In this document: positions 40,594-49,933 of the stretch, one piece after another
Layout of the letters: the number at the start of each line of letters is the position of its first letter
How positions within the stretch are numbered: the stretch's first letter is position 1
Assembly: GCA_000014925.1 (NCBI GenBank)
Contig: CP000474.1
Coordinates: 3,224,001-3,288,000, forward strand
DNA from: Paenarthrobacter aurescens TC1
GTDB lineage: Bacteria > Actinomycetota > Actinomycetes > Actinomycetales > Micrococcaceae
Reading direction: 5' to 3'
Length of the DNA stretch: 64,000 bases
Translations under genes and position numbers: made by a program
The notes under the pieces: generated by a model
The model's database searches: none
What the model saw: only the letters and a program-made list of their open reading frames with translations
What the model was told of the DNA's origin: nothing

Positions 40594-41292
40594 ATGTCGC
40601 ACATCCTGCTCCTAACGAACAGCCCCGGCTCTTCGGTGGACATTTTGCCTGCCTTGGAACTGCTCAACCACCGCGTGCATATCCTCCCGGCAGAACCCAC
40701 TGCTCTGCTGGAAACTGATCCCACGGATATCGTCTTCCTGGATGCCCGCAAGGATCTGGTGGGCGCCCGCTCATTGACCCAGTTGTTGAAGGCCACCGGC
40801 CTGAGCGCACCCCTCATGCTGATCCTCACGGAAGGCGGCATGGCTGCTGTCTCGTCCGCGTGGGCAGTAGATGACATCGTGTTGGACTCCGCCGGCCCCG
40901 CGGAAGTCGAGGCCCGCATCAGGCTGGCCATGGCGCGTGCTGTGCCGGGCGAAGAGGAGACGCAGACCGAAATCCGGGCAGCCGGCGTCGTGATTGACGA
41001 AGCAAGCTATACCGCCCGGGTCAGCGGCCAGCCCCTGAACCTGACGTTCAAGGAATTCGAACTCCTGAAGTATCTGGCCCAGCACCCGGGGCGCGTATTT
41101 ACCCGCCAACAACTGCTGACTGAAGTCTGGGGCTACGACTACTACGGAGGCACCCGGACAGTGGACGTCCACATCCGGCGGCTTCGCGCCAAGCTGGGCG
41201 TGGACCACGAAAACCTGATCAGCACGGTCCGCAACGTCGGCTACCGGCTCACCCTTGTCCGCCTCCCGGACGATGAGCTGTCCGAGGCCTAA
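40594..41292 (+). CDS. glnR: GlnR-like OmpR-family response regulator
   Basis: 232 aa. GlnR controls nitrogen assimilation genes in actinobacteria. The receiver is atypical: [18 protein letters not shown] holds the Asp, but the usual acidic pair near the N-terminus is missing ([13 protein letters not shown]). The winged helix is canonical: [20 protein letters not shown], then [17 protein letters not shown] and [12 protein letters not shown] at 40594 has GGAGGA just upstream. Its place before mshD repeats the mycobacterial order. A strong terminator follows. Confidence 0.85.
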   Translation: MSHILLLTNSPGSSVDILPALELLNHRVHILPAEPTALLETDPTDIVFLDARKDLVGARSLTQLLKATGLSAPLMLILTEGGMAAVSSAWAVDDIVLDSAGPAEVEARIRLAMARAVPGEEETQTEIRAAGVVIDEASYTARVSGQPLNLTFKEFELLKYLAQHPGRVFTRQQLLTEVWGYDYYGGTRTVDVHIRRLRAKLGVDHENLISTVRNVGYRLTLVRLPDDELSEA

Positions 41293-41314
41293 GCGGCCAA
41301 CAGAGCAAACACAG

Positions 41315-41348
41315 AAGAGGCCAGGATCCACACGGATCCTGGCCTCTT
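41315..41348 (+). terminator. glnR terminator
   Basis: Perfect 15-bp stem with an ACAC loop, followed by TCTTCGTTTCTT, 23 bp after the glnR stop. Confidence 0.92.
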
Positions 41349-41359
41349 TCTTCGTTTCT

Positions 41360-41414
41360 TGGTGGAGGACATACGGGTCGAACGTATCGAGGCCACCCCA
41401 CTGGTGGATCCCCC
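41360..41414 (-). ncRNA. tRNA-like fold without D and anticodon arms
   Basis: Minus strand: GGGGGAT (41414-41408) can pair with GTCCTCC (41370-41364) using two G-U pairs; inside are a 5-bp hairpin CCACC/GGTGG and a perfect T-arm ATACG-TTCGACC-CGTAT (41387-41371). A discriminator A and an encoded CCA end at 41360. No D-arm or anticodon is present. It may be a tRNA remnant, an integration scar or a small RNA. Confidence 0.4.
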
Positions 41415-41511
41415 CTGTGCTGACTTACGGACAAACCGGAAAGCCGAACGAGATAACGACACTACCTCCCATTTCCAGTGACATCAAATCCCGAGGCTTG
41501 CGCCGGGCGTA

Positions 41512-41517
41512 TAGCCT
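41512..41517 (+). promoter_or_regulatory. Leaderless -10 box of mshD
   Basis: TAGCCT ends 6 nt before ATG at 41524 (spacer TGCATC); no Shine-Dalgarno sequence. Confidence 0.6.
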
Positions 41518-41523
41518 TGCATC

Positions 41524-42495
41524 ATGAGTCACGCGCACCCGGAAAACTGGCCCGTACTGATCATTGCCGGAGCCTTGGACACCGAACTTCTCAGGGACGT
41601 CAAGACCCTTGCCGCTGCTGCCGGAGAGTCCGACGGGAATCCTCCCTTCTCCGAGCAGACGTTGGTCACGCTGCGCGGTGCGGACGCGGGGGATCATTCT
41701 GTTCTGTCCTTCGTCCTGTACGCCCCGGACGAAGATTCCGATCCCGCCACTGCCGAAGACCTGGCTGGCGTCGCCGTCGTCGTTGAAAATGGCGACGAAA
41801 GCGGCGTGCTGGAACTGGCTGTCCACCCGAGCTACCGCAACCAGGGCGTTGCAGGTCGACTGCTGGACGCACTGCAAGGCAAACGGGGCCTCGGCGGATT
41901 GAGTGCATGGTCGCACGGCAACCACGAGGCCGCCGCCGAGCTGGCCACGCGCTTCGGCTACGGCCCGGTGCGCGAACTGTGGAAAATGCGGTTGATGTCT
42001 TCAACCTCTGCACTGCCCGACGCCGGACTCCCGGACGGCGTTTCACTCCGCGCCTTCGTCCCGGGCCAGGATGAGCAGGCGTGGCTGACAGCCAACAGTG
42101 CTGCGTTCTCCCATCACCCCGAGCAGGGTTCCATGACGCGGGCGGACCTAGAGGCGCGCAAGGCTGAAGATTGGTTCGATCCCGAGGGCTTCCTGCTGGC
42201 TGTGAATGCCGAGGGTGAGCTTTTGGGTTTCCACTGGACCAAGGTCCACCCCCGGCAAGGGCCGCACCCGGCAATCGGCGAGGTGTATGTGGTTGGCGTG
42301 ACCCCGGAGGCGCAAGGATTGGGCCTGGGCAAGGCCCTGACGGTTGCCGGCATCAAGCACCTTCAGGACCAGGGCCTGCATGCCGTGATGCTCTACGTAG
42401 ACGCTGACAACGAGGCAGCAGTAGCCCTATATCAGAAACTTGGCTTTGTTCGCTGGGACACCGATGTGATGTATGGGCCTTTAACCAAAAATTAA
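41524..42495 (+). CDS. mshD: Mycothiol synthase MshD
   Basis: 323 aa. It acetylates Cys-GlcN-Ins in the last step of mycothiol synthesis. Two GNAT domains: the first with VHPSYRNQGVAGRLLDALQG, the second with GVTPEAQGLGLGKALTVAG, then LYVDADNEAAVALYQKLGF and the C-terminal WDTDVMYG, as in mycobacterial MshD. The context glnR-mshD supports the name. It appears to have a leaderless mRNA. Confidence 0.93.
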   Translation: MSHAHPENWPVLIIAGALDTELLRDVKTLAAAAGESDGNPPFSEQTLVTLRGADAGDHSVLSFVLYAPDEDSDPATAEDLAGVAVVVENGDESGVLELAVHPSYRNQGVAGRLLDALQGKRGLGGLSAWSHGNHEAAAELATRFGYGPVRELWKMRLMSSTSALPDAGLPDGVSLRAFVPGQDEQAWLTANSAAFSHHPEQGSMTRADLEARKAEDWFDPEGFLLAVNAEGELLGFHWTKVHPRQGPHPAIGEVYVVGVTPEAQGLGLGKALTVAGIKHLQDQGLHAVMLYVDADNEAAVALYQKLGFVRWDTDVMYGPLTKN

Positions 42496-42598
42496 CCTGA
42501 CGGGATCAGTTGCCGGAAAGCAGGTGACATCTTGGATTCGAGCGCCGGAATTGCTTGTAATGTGGGAGGAAACCCCGTCCTGAGCTTAGGAGAACCCC

Positions 42599-44848
42599 AT
42601 GCAGCCGGACCCCGTCGGCACCGCCGGATCCACCTCGAAGGGCGCAACACTGCCCCCGCGCTTCGGATCATCGGAAGTGCCGGCATCGCGAGCCACCCAG
42701 GACCGCATCGACATTCCGGAATTCGCACCGAGCCTGGAGCCCGAGGGCGACATCACCCCGGACCGTTTCCTGGACCGCGAACTGAGCTGGCTGGCCTTCA
42801 ACTCCCGTGTGCTGGAACTCGCCGAAGATCCTGACCTTTTCCTGCTGGAACGTGTCAATTTTCTTTCCATCTTCGCCTCCAACCTTGACGAGTTCTTCAT
42901 GGTTCGCGTGGCTGGCCTCAAGCGCCGCATCGCCACCGGGCTCGCCGTGCCCTCCCCTGCGGGCCTGAGCCCCATCGAGGTGCTGGAACAGATCAGCGAA
43001 GAAGCCCACAAGCTGCAGGAACGCCACGCACGGGTCTTCGCCGAGCAGATCCGTCCCGCCCTGGCCTACGAGCACATCCACATCATGCACTGGAATGAAC
43101 TGGATGAGGATGCCCGCCACCGGATCAGCATCATGTTCCAGGAGAAGGTCTTCCCCATCCTGACGCCTCTGGCAGTGGACCCGGCGCACCCCTTCCCCTA
43201 CATTTCGGGTCTTTCCCTCAACCTTGCCGTGATCGTGAGCAACCCGATCAGCGACAAGGAACTCTTTGCCCGTGTGAAGGTTCCGGATCAGCTACCCCGG
43301 CTCATTTCCGTGGACGGACCGCGCGCAGGTGCCATCCCGGGCCGCGTGGCCCGGTTCATTGCCCTGGAAGAAGTCATCGCTGTCCACCTGGACAAGCTCT
43401 TCCCCGGCATGGAAGTCCTGGAGCACCACACCTTCCGCGTCACCCGTAACGAGGACCTGGAAGTAGAAGAGGACGACGCCGAGAACCTGCTGCAGGCTCT
43501 GGAGAAGGAACTCCTGCGGCGCCGTTTTGGCCCGCCGGTCCGCCTTGAAGTCACCACGGACATCAACCCGAATATCAAGGCCCTGCTGATCCGGGAACTT
43601 GGCGTCGAAGAATCCGAGGTGTACTCCGTCCCCGCGCCGTTGGACCTCCGCGGCCTGTCCGCAATCAGCGGCATTGACCGCGCCGACCTTCACTACCCCA
43701 AGCACGTGCCACACACGTCCCGGTACCTCAACGAGTCCGAAACGTCCAAGGCCGCCAACGTCTTTGCCGCCATGCGGCGCCGGGACATCCTGCTCCACCA
43801 CCCCTACGACTCCTTCTCCACCTCCGTTCAGGCCTTCCTGGAGCAGGCCGCAGCGGATCCCAAGGTTCAGGCCATCAAGCAAACGTTGTACCGCACGTCC
43901 GGTGACTCCCCCATCGTTGATGCCCTGATTGATGCTGCGGAAGCGGGCAAGCAGGTTCTGGCCCTCGTGGAAATCAAGGCCCGCTTTGACGAGCAGGCCA
44001 ACATTTCCTGGGCACGAAAGCTAGAGCAAGCAGGCGTCCATGTGGTGTACGGCATTGTTGGTTTGAAAACCCACTGCAAGTTGTCGTTGGTGGTGCGCCA
44101 GGAAGTGGACGGGCTGCGCCGCTACTGCCACATCGGCACCGGCAACTACCACCCGCGCACAGCACGCTATTACGAAGACCTTGGCCTGCTGACCGCCAAC
44201 GAGCAAGTGGGCGAAGACCTGTCCAAGCTGTTCAACCAGCTCTCCGGCTACGCCCCGAAGTCAACGTTCAAGAGGTTGCTCGTAGCACCGCGCTCGGTAC
44301 GTGCCGGCTTGGTGGACAGAATCGAAGCCGAAATCCGCAACGCCCGTGCCGGCGTCCCCGGTTTGGTGCAGATCAAGGTCAACTCGATGGTGGACGAAGC
44401 CATCATCGACGCCCTCTACCGCGCCTCGCAGGCCGGCGTGAAGGTTGACGTCGTAGTGCGCGGCATCTGCTCGCTGCGCCCGGGAGTGCCGGGCCTCAGC
44501 GAGAACATCACGGTCCGCTCCGTGCTGGGCCGCTTCCTGGAACACTCACGCGTCTTTGCCTTTGGCAACGGTGGCGAGCCCGTGGTGTACATCGGCTCCG
44601 CCGACATGATGCATCGCAACCTGGACCGCCGGGTGGAGGCACTGGTGCAGCTGGCCAGCAAGGAAGACACGGCCACCGTCATGGACCTGATGCGTCGCTA
44701 TGTTGACGACGGGACGGCCAGCTGGCATCTGGACAATCACGGACACTGGACCAGGCACCACTTGGACGACGAGGGCAAGCCGTTGCTGGACATGCAGTCC
44801 TGGCTCCTGGCTTCCCGCTCCCGCCAGCGCGCCGCGGCCCGGCGGTAA
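42599..44848 (+). CDS. ppk: Polyphosphate kinase 1
   Basis: 749 aa. It makes polyphosphate from ATP. N-terminal domain: [20 protein letters not shown] and [20 protein letters not shown]. The autophosphorylated histidine is expected at H492 in [13 protein letters not shown], with the second active-site histidine in [33 protein letters not shown] lies in the C-terminal domain. ATG at 42599 has AGGAG before it. The mutT1-like gene follows by 8 bp, as in mycobacteria. Confidence 0.95.
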   Translation: MQPDPVGTAGSTSKGATLPPRFGSSEVPASRATQDRIDIPEFAPSLEPEGDITPDRFLDRELSWLAFNSRVLELAEDPDLFLLERVNFLSIFASNLDEFFMVRVAGLKRRIATGLAVPSPAGLSPIEVLEQISEEAHKLQERHARVFAEQIRPALAYEHIHIMHWNELDEDARHRISIMFQEKVFPILTPLAVDPAHPFPYISGLSLNLAVIVSNPISDKELFARVKVPDQLPRLISVDGPRAGAIPGRVARFIALEEVIAVHLDKLFPGMEVLEHHTFRVTRNEDLEVEEDDAENLLQALEKELLRRRFGPPVRLEVTTDINPNIKALLIRELGVEESEVYSVPAPLDLRGLSAISGIDRADLHYPKHVPHTSRYLNESETSKAANVFAAMRRRDILLHHPYDSFSTSVQAFLEQAAADPKVQAIKQTLYRTSGDSPIVDALIDAAEAGKQVLALVEIKARFDEQANISWARKLEQAGVHVVYGIVGLKTHCKLSLVVRQEVDGLRRYCHIGTGNYHPRTARYYEDLGLLTANEQVGEDLSKLFNQLSGYAPKSTFKRLLVAPRSVRAGLVDRIEAEIRNARAGVPGLVQIKVNSMVDEAIIDALYRASQAGVKVDVVVRGICSLRPGVPGLSENITVRSVLGRFLEHSRVFAFGNGGEPVVYIGSADMMHRNLDRRVEALVQLASKEDTATVMDLMRRYVDDGTASWHLDNHGHWTRHHLDDEGKPLLDMQSWLLASRSRQRAAARR

Positions 44849-44856
44849 GGACCGAA

Positions 44857-45825
44857 TTGAACAGCGATACCCCCGTGGCGGATCAAACAGACCACCCCGG
44901 CGAGCCGGTGGCCGTTGTAGCCGCCGGCGCCATTCCCTGGCGCGTCACCAAAGGCGCTCTTGAGGTCCTCCTGATCCATCGTCCCCGTTACGACGATTGG
45001 TCATGGCCCAAAGGAAAACTCGACGCCGGCGAGACAGTTCCGGAGTGCGCCGCACGTGAGGTGTGGGAAGAGATCGGGCTCCAGGCCCCATTGGGCATCC
45101 CGCTTCCGGCGATTCACTACCATGTGGCTGCCGGACTGAAGGTTGTCCGCTACTGGGCCGTCAAGGTCAATGGAGCGCAGCTTCGGCCCGACGGCAAAGA
45201 AGTGGACAGCGTCATGTGGTGCAGCCCGGACCGGGCAGCCAGCTTCCTGAGCAACCCGTCGGACGTGGAGCCGCTGGAATACCTCGAGAAGGCCCATGTC
45301 CGCGGGGAATTGGACACGTGGCCGTTGGTGCTGATCCGCCATGCGAAGGCGAAGCCGCGGTCCTCATGGACCAAAGCCGAGGGCGATCGCCCCTTGGCAG
45401 CCACGGGCCAGCGGCAGGCAGTTGCTGTCCAGCGCCTTTTGGAAGTGTGGAAGCCGCAGCGGGTAGTCACCAGTCCCTGGGCCCGTTGTGTGGCCACTAT
45501 CGCCCCCTACGCCAAGGCCAGCGGCGTCAAGGTGAAACTGGTGGAAGCACTCACCGAGCACACCCATCAGCGCTCCCCCAAGAAGACGGCTGCCGCAGTT
45601 GAGGCCTTGTTCGACAAACAGCTGCCGATCGCCGTGTGCACGCATCGCCCCGCCCTGCCCACGGCGCTGAAGCAGCTGGGTCAGCACATGTCGCAAACCC
45701 TGCGTGCCCTGCTTCCTTCCGCAGACCCCTACCTGTCGCCGGGTGAGGTCATCGTGTGCCAGGTAGCGCGGGGGTCCGAACGGAAGATTGTGTCCGTGGA
45801 GCAGGTCAAGCCTTTCGACGACTAG
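44857..45825 (+). CDS. Nudix hydrolase/histidine phosphatase fusion (MutT1-like)
   Basis: 322 aa. The N-terminal Nudix box GKLDAGETVPECAAREVWEE then IGL fits GX5EX7REUXEEXGU exactly. The C-terminal half begins LVLIRHAKAKPRSSW, the RHG motif of SixA-type phosphatases. Mycobacterial MutT1, with the same two domains, clears 8-oxo-dGTP and diadenosine polyphosphates. The start is TTG at 44857 with AAGGA 6 nt before it. Likely in the ppk operon. Confidence 0.9.
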   Translation: MNSDTPVADQTDHPGEPVAVVAAGAIPWRVTKGALEVLLIHRPRYDDWSWPKGKLDAGETVPECAAREVWEEIGLQAPLGIPLPAIHYHVAAGLKVVRYWAVKVNGAQLRPDGKEVDSVMWCSPDRAASFLSNPSDVEPLEYLEKAHVRGELDTWPLVLIRHAKAKPRSSWTKAEGDRPLAATGQRQAVAVQRLLEVWKPQRVVTSPWARCVATIAPYAKASGVKVKLVEALTEHTHQRSPKKTAAAVEALFDKQLPIAVCTHRPALPTALKQLGQHMSQTLRALLPSADPYLSPGEVIVCQVARGSERKIVSVEQVKPFDD

Positions 45826-45870
45826 CTGGGCGGCGGGGAGTTTCGTTCTCCGATGTCGATATGCCGATCT

Positions 45871-45918
45871 GTTGCAGGCTGTCACGTGGTTTCCCTGCCG
45901 CCGAGGCAGTCCTGCAAC
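45871..45918. repeat. Inverted repeat between convergent genes
   Basis: GTTGCAGG (45871-45878) and CCTGCAAC (45911-45918) enclose CTGCC/GGCAG. It stands between the mutT1-like gene (+) and the toxin-like frame (-) and could act as a weak two-way terminator. No T-run. Confidence 0.5.
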
Positions 45919-45962
45919 AGGGTCGGCAAGGTTCGAACACCCGGACGATGACCTCGGCCGTC

Positions 45963-46445
45963 CTAGCTGCCGAAGAGTTTCTTGCTGAGATTCGTCCAGA
46001 AGCCTGGCTCTTTGGACGGATCGATAATTGTTGGTTCGACGGAGAGGTCCGTTCCGCGCTCCGTCACCGGGCGGCGCCGGTTCTTCCAATCCACGGAGTC
46101 GAAGGCAGGGTTGTAGACCGGCGGTGTGACGCCTTCGGCCCGAAAAATATCCCACATCCACGTTGGAATGTTTTCCACGGTCCGGGGGTATTTAAGGAGC
46201 TGTTGTGCCCAAGTCTGTGCACCGCCGGGGTGCCAACGGCCGTTGCTCATTCGTTCGAGATGTTCCTCATCGAAGACATCCAAGCGGCCAGCCTTGTTAG
46301 GAAAAACGTGGATTTCTGCTGTTGTCCAAGATCCAACGCCGCGTGTATATGACCGATCCCTACATTCATCCAGCCAGTGATCGAGGCATTGCGCTGAAAA
46401 ATCGTCCTCGAAGCTTTGGCCCGCGGCGCGCGTTATCCGAAGCTG
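45963..46445 (-). pseudogene. C-terminal module of a WXG100-linked protein, out of frame
   Basis: The frame is open from 46445 to the stop at 45963 (about 160 codons) but has no ATG; the first usable start is TTG at 46283, giving 106 aa (DVFDEEHLERMSNGRWHPGG). Upstream in the same frame are AAGQSFEDDFSAQCLDHWLD and RSYTRGVGSWTTAEIHVFPN, which read as coherent protein. It overlaps the end of the WXG100 gene in the +1 frame, so removing one base near 46430 would fuse them. A polymorphic-toxin-like or secreted effector module is suspected; no catalytic motif is recognised. Either a true frameshift, a sequencing error or a separately translated TTG gene. Confidence 0.45.
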
Positions 46446-46710
46446 TCAGGTCGCCCTGGGTGAAAGCGGTGTTCATCCCGGACTGGCCCTGGACAATCCC
46501 GGCCAGGGCGGTGTTCAGTTCAGACGCGACCAGATCCGAGCGGTTCTTGAAGGAGTCGAACGCGGCCTTGCCAGCGCCGCTGAACTTGCCCTCCAACGGG
46601 GTCACGGCATCCACGAAACGCCGCACCAACGCGCCGAGGTCCTGATGCGACGCGTCCGTTTGCTTACTCAGATTCCCGAGCGTCTCGGCACCCATATCAA
46701 AAATGGCCAT
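46366..46710 (-). CDS. WXG100/ESAT-6-like protein
   Basis: 114 aa. Helix-turn-helix plan with MGAETLGNLSKQTDASHQDL, a turn at LEGKFSGAGKAAFDSFKNR (FSG replacing WxG) and a second helix through GQSGMNTAFTQGDLTASDNA. Such proteins are exported by type VII secretion. The last 19 residues (RRGPKLRGRFFSAMPRSLAG) look like out-of-frame sequence. ATG at 46710 has TAGGAG upstream. No ESX secretion gene is in the window. Confidence 0.75.
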   Translation of the reverse strand: MAIFDMGAETLGNLSKQTDASHQDLGALVRRFVDAVTPLEGKFSGAGKAAFDSFKNRSDLVASELNTALAGIVQGQSGMNTAFTQGDLTASDNARRGPKLRGRFFSAMPRSLAG

Positions 46711-46932
46711 TGAATCTCCTAAGTGAAGTGGTCGGTCGTGTGGCGGGCCGAAGCCCCTGCGGCGTGGTCACCACGCCAGCCCAGATTCCCCCATCAGAAG
46801 CCGTCTAGGTGTCAAAAAGAGCAAACTAGGTGCTGTTTTTGCTACGACTAGGGGACAAAATCACCAAAATTGAGTGGTGGCGAAGCGCGTCTAGGTGTTC
46901 CGACGGCATGCAAGCGAAGTGGAGACTCTCTG
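46711..46932. other. Gap between WXG100 gene and thyA leader ORF
   Basis: Holds the WXG100 promoter region on the minus side. CTAGGTG occurs three times (46805, 46826, 46891), and CAAAAAGAGCA/TGCTGTTTTTG (46813-46823, 46831-46841) can form an 11-bp stem with one mismatch. Confidence 0.45.
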
Positions 46933-47043
46933 GTGATTGCCGCCGTCGACGAATTGATAGGAATGGCGCGGGAAGCGGGTTTGGGTGACGAAACGCTCAT
47001 AGATCTGCTTCGCGGCAGGCTGGCAAGTAAGCTGGACTCGTGA
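46933..47043 (+). CDS. Small ORF overlapping the thyA start
   Basis: 36 aa from GTG at 46933: [20 protein letters not shown], then [19 protein letters not shown] lies 8 nt before the start, and the TGA overlaps the thyA GTG (GTGA), so it could couple translation to thyA. A TTG upstream in frame could extend it. The peptide is predicted to be helical; no family known. Confidence 0.45.
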   Translation: MIAAVDELIGMAREAGLGDETLIDLLRGRLASKLDS

Positions 47044-47843
47044 GCATCCCCACCCCTTATGAAGACCTTCTGCGCGACGTCATGGCTAACGGCACGCACA
47101 AGTCGGACCGCACCGGAACCGGAACGCGCAGCGTTTTCGGCCGCCAGTTGCGGTTCGATCTTGCCGAAAGCTTCCCCCTGATCACCACCAAGCGGGTCCA
47201 CTTCAAGTCCGTGGCGGTGGAGCTCCTGTGGTTCCTGCGCGGCGATTCGAACGTGAAGTGGATGCAGGACCAGGGCGTCTCCATCTGGGACGAATGGGCG
47301 GATGCCGACGGCGAGCTCGGTCCCGTCTATGGCGTGCAGTGGCGAAGCTGGCCCACCCCCGACGGTGGACACATCGACCAGATCTCCGAGCTCATGACCA
47401 ATCTGGCAGCCAACCCGGATTCCCGCAGGCACATCGTGTCCGCATGGAACGTCTCCGAACTCAAGGACATGGCATTGCCGCCGTGCCATGCGTTCTTCCA
47501 GTTCTATGTTGCGGACGGCAAATTGTCCTGCCAGCTGTACCAGCGCTCCGCGGACACCTTCCTGGGCGTCCCCTTCAACATTGCCTCCTACGCCCTGCTC
47601 ACCCGCATGGTGGCGCAGCAGCTGGGGCTCGAGCCGGGCGAATTCGTCTGGACCGGCGGAGACGTCCACGTCTATGACAACCACGTGGACCAGGTTGCCG
47701 AGCAACTCAGCCGGGAACCGTATGAATACCCGCAGCTGAAAATCCTCCGCAAGCCGGACTCCATCTTCGACTACACGCTGGATGACTTCGAGGTTGTGGA
47801 CTACCGCCACCACCCCACCATCAAGGCTCCGATCGCGGTATGA
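47040..47843 (+). CDS. thyA: Thymidylate synthase
   Basis: 267 aa. It methylates dUMP with methylene-THF. The start is GTG at 47040 ([17 protein letters not shown]). [20 protein letters not shown] is the N-terminal signature; the catalytic C149 lies in [37 protein letters not shown] binds dUMP. The stop overlaps folA by four bases, so the enzyme that consumes folate is coupled to the one that restores it. Confidence 0.97.
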   Translation: MSIPTPYEDLLRDVMANGTHKSDRTGTGTRSVFGRQLRFDLAESFPLITTKRVHFKSVAVELLWFLRGDSNVKWMQDQGVSIWDEWADADGELGPVYGVQWRSWPTPDGGHIDQISELMTNLAANPDSRRHIVSAWNVSELKDMALPPCHAFFQFYVADGKLSCQLYQRSADTFLGVPFNIASYALLTRMVAQQLGLEPGEFVWTGGDVHVYDNHVDQVAEQLSREPYEYPQLKILRKPDSIFDYTLDDFEVVDYRHHPTIKAPIAV

Positions 47844-48439
47844 GCACTTCATCTTCAGACGTTCCGGCTCAGCTTCCCGGAGTTATCTTCACCCAGGAAA
47901 CCGCGGCCAGCATGACCGGGATCGGGCTGGTCTGGGCGCAGACAAAGTCCGGTGTCATCGGCAAGGACGGCGCCATGCCGTGGCACCTGCCCGAGGATCT
48001 CAAGCACTTCAGCCAGCTCACCACAGGGCACCCGGTCATCATGGGCCGCAAAACGTGGTTGTCGTTCCCCGAAAAGTACCGTCCGCTCCCGGGCCGCACC
48101 AACATTGTGGTGACCCGCAACGCAGAGTGGGGGTCCACGCCCGAGGCGGAGGGCGCCGTCGTGGTTTCCTCCCTTGACGCCGCGCTGCTGGAATCGCAGT
48201 TCGCACCGGGTGGCCAGAAGGTCTGGATCATCGGCGGCGGCGAAATCTTTGAACAATCCATGGGCATCGCCAACCTGGCGGTCATCACCATCATCGACGC
48301 AGACCTGGAGGGTGACACCTATGCCCCCGAGCTCGGTGATGATTGGACCTTCGACGCCGTAGCCCCCGCCGACGGCTGGCTCACCGCCAAGAACGGCACC
48401 AACTACCGGTTCACCACATGGCGCCGGACAGAAAGCTAG
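47840..48439 (+). CDS. folA: Dihydrofolate reductase
   Basis: 199 aa. NADPH-dependent reduction of dihydrofolate. Core: [51 protein letters not shown], and [17 protein letters not shown]. An N-terminal extension of about 25 residues precedes the core, so the true start could be the ATG at the TGIG position. ATGA overlap with thyA favours the one given. Confidence 0.96.
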   Translation: MSTSSSDVPAQLPGVIFTQETAASMTGIGLVWAQTKSGVIGKDGAMPWHLPEDLKHFSQLTTGHPVIMGRKTWLSFPEKYRPLPGRTNIVVTRNAEWGSTPEAEGAVVVSSLDAALLESQFAPGGQKVWIIGGGEIFEQSMGIANLAVITIIDADLEGDTYAPELGDDWTFDAVAPADGWLTAKNGTNYRFTTWRRTES

Positions 48440-48449
48440 GAAAGCCTGC

Positions 48450-48671
48450 ATGTTGAAGAAACCCGAAACCCTGTTCGTGCTGGGCTACATGCTGCTGCCG
48501 CTTTTCGCCCTGATCTCTGCCATCGTGGGGCTCACCATGATCCTGGGTGGCAACAAAATTGCCGGGATCATAGTGCTGATCGTTGTCACACAGGTATTTA
48601 CCTTTGGGGCGTTCTTCGCCCTGCGCAAGCGCAAGGCCGTACTTCTCCAAGAGCCCGACGCCGGCCACTAG
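48450..48671 (+). CDS. Small two-helix membrane protein
   Basis: 73 aa. TLFVLGYMLLPLFALISAIV with GLTMIL and GIIVLIVVTQVFTFGAFFAL are the two helices, followed by a basic loop RKRKAV. AGGAAAG precedes the ATG. It is 10 bp after folA and probably in that operon. Similar short proteins occur next to folA in relatives (recollection, not searched). Confidence 0.72.
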   Translation: MLKKPETLFVLGYMLLPLFALISAIVGLTMILGGNKIAGIIVLIVVTQVFTFGAFFALRKRKAVLLQEPDAGH

Positions 48672-48765
48672 CCCGGGCGGGCGGCTTGCGGGCCGCTGTG
48701 GCGAGTTCCGTCGTCGTGCTTGACCTGCGTGACGTAACCAACAGCGGCGGTGTGCTCCGAAAGTT

Positions 48766-48771
48766 TAGACT
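48766..48771 (+). promoter_or_regulatory. Leaderless -10 box of asd
   Basis: TAGACT ends 6 nt before ATG at 48778. The spacer TGGTGA holds no Shine-Dalgarno sequence. Confidence 0.6.
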
Positions 48772-48777
48772 TGGTGA

Positions 48778-49920
48778 ATGACTACAGCAGCTAATCCGTC
48801 CGTTGGACTGGTCGGTTGGCGTGGCATGGTCGGCTCCGTCCTGATGCAGCGCATGCAGGACGAGAACGACTTCGCCAACATCAACCCGGTATTTTTCTCC
48901 ACCTCGAACGCAGGAGGTGCCGCCCCGTCCTTCGCTGATGGGGCCGGCAAGCTCGAGGATGCGTTCGATATTGAGACGCTGGCCAAGCTGCCGATTATTG
49001 TCACCGCCCAAGGTGGCGACTACACCAAGCAGGTCCACGGCGAACTCCGCAACCGCGGCTGGGATGGCCTGTGGATCGATGCTGCTTCCACGCTGCGCAT
49101 GAACGACGACTCGATCATCGTGCTGGACCCCATCAACCGCGATGTCATCGACGCCGGACTGTCCGGTGGTGTGAAGGACTTCATCGGCGGCAACTGTACG
49201 GTTTCCTGCATGCTGATGGGCCTCGGCGGCCTGTTCAAGAACAACCTGGTCGAGTGGGGCACCTCCATGACGTACCAGGCGGCTTCAGGTGGCGGGGCCC
49301 GGCACATGCGTGAACTCCTCAACCAGTTCGGCACCCTCAACAACGAGGTCAGCAGCGAACTGGACGATCCCGCGTCCGCCATTCTCGAGATCGACCACAA
49401 GGTCCTCGCGGCCCAGCGCACCGGCGTTGACGCCACCCAGTTTGGCGTGCCCCTGGCCGGCTCCCTCATTCCGTGGATCGATGCCGATCTGGGCAACGGC
49501 CAGTCCAAGGAAGAGTGGAAAGCCGGAGTAGAGACCAACAAAATTCTCGGCACCGGCAACGGCACCGCAGGTAAGGACCACATCGCCATGGACGGCCTGT
49601 GCATCCGCATCGGCGCCATGCGTTCACACTCCCAGGCCCTCACGCTCAAGCTGCGCGAAGACCTGTCCGTGACGGAAATCGAGAACCTCCTGGCCAAGGA
49701 CAACGAATGGGCCAAGGTTGTTCCCAACACCAAGGAAGCCTCCATGGCGGACCTGACCCCTGTGGCAGCGTCCGGAACCCTGGACATCCCGGTGGGCCGT
49801 ATCCGCAAGCTCGAAATGGGCCCGGAGTACATCAGCGCCTTCACCGTGGGAGACCAGCTCCTGTGGGGTGCAGCCGAGCCGCTCCGCCGTATGCTCAACA
49901 TCGTGACGGGCAAGCTCTAG
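48778..49920 (+). CDS. asd: Aspartate-semialdehyde dehydrogenase, proteobacterial-type
   Basis: 380 aa. It reduces aspartyl phosphate on the way to lysine/DAP, threonine and methionine. [56 protein letters not shown] with catalytic C140, and [16 protein letters not shown] match the E. coli Asd type almost word for word. Actinobacteria more often have the Gram-positive form next to lysC; no lysC is here. Transfer is possible. A hairpin terminator follows. Confidence 0.93.
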   Translation: MTTAANPSVGLVGWRGMVGSVLMQRMQDENDFANINPVFFSTSNAGGAAPSFADGAGKLEDAFDIETLAKLPIIVTAQGGDYTKQVHGELRNRGWDGLWIDAASTLRMNDDSIIVLDPINRDVIDAGLSGGVKDFIGGNCTVSCMLMGLGGLFKNNLVEWGTSMTYQAASGGGARHMRELLNQFGTLNNEVSSELDDPASAILEIDHKVLAAQRTGVDATQFGVPLAGSLIPWIDADLGNGQSKEEWKAGVETNKILGTGNGTAGKDHIAMDGLCIRIGAMRSHSQALTLKLREDLSVTEIENLLAKDNEWAKVVPNTKEASMADLTPVAASGTLDIPVGRIRKLEMGPEYISAFTVGDQLLWGAAEPLRRMLNIVTGKL

Positions 49921-49933
49921 TCCTGCCACGTCT

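Noticed and set aside
45928..45950. Possible tRNA T-loop (GGTTCGAACACC)
   Set aside because: The flanking bases do not form a T-stem, and no acceptor or anticodon arm can be drawn.
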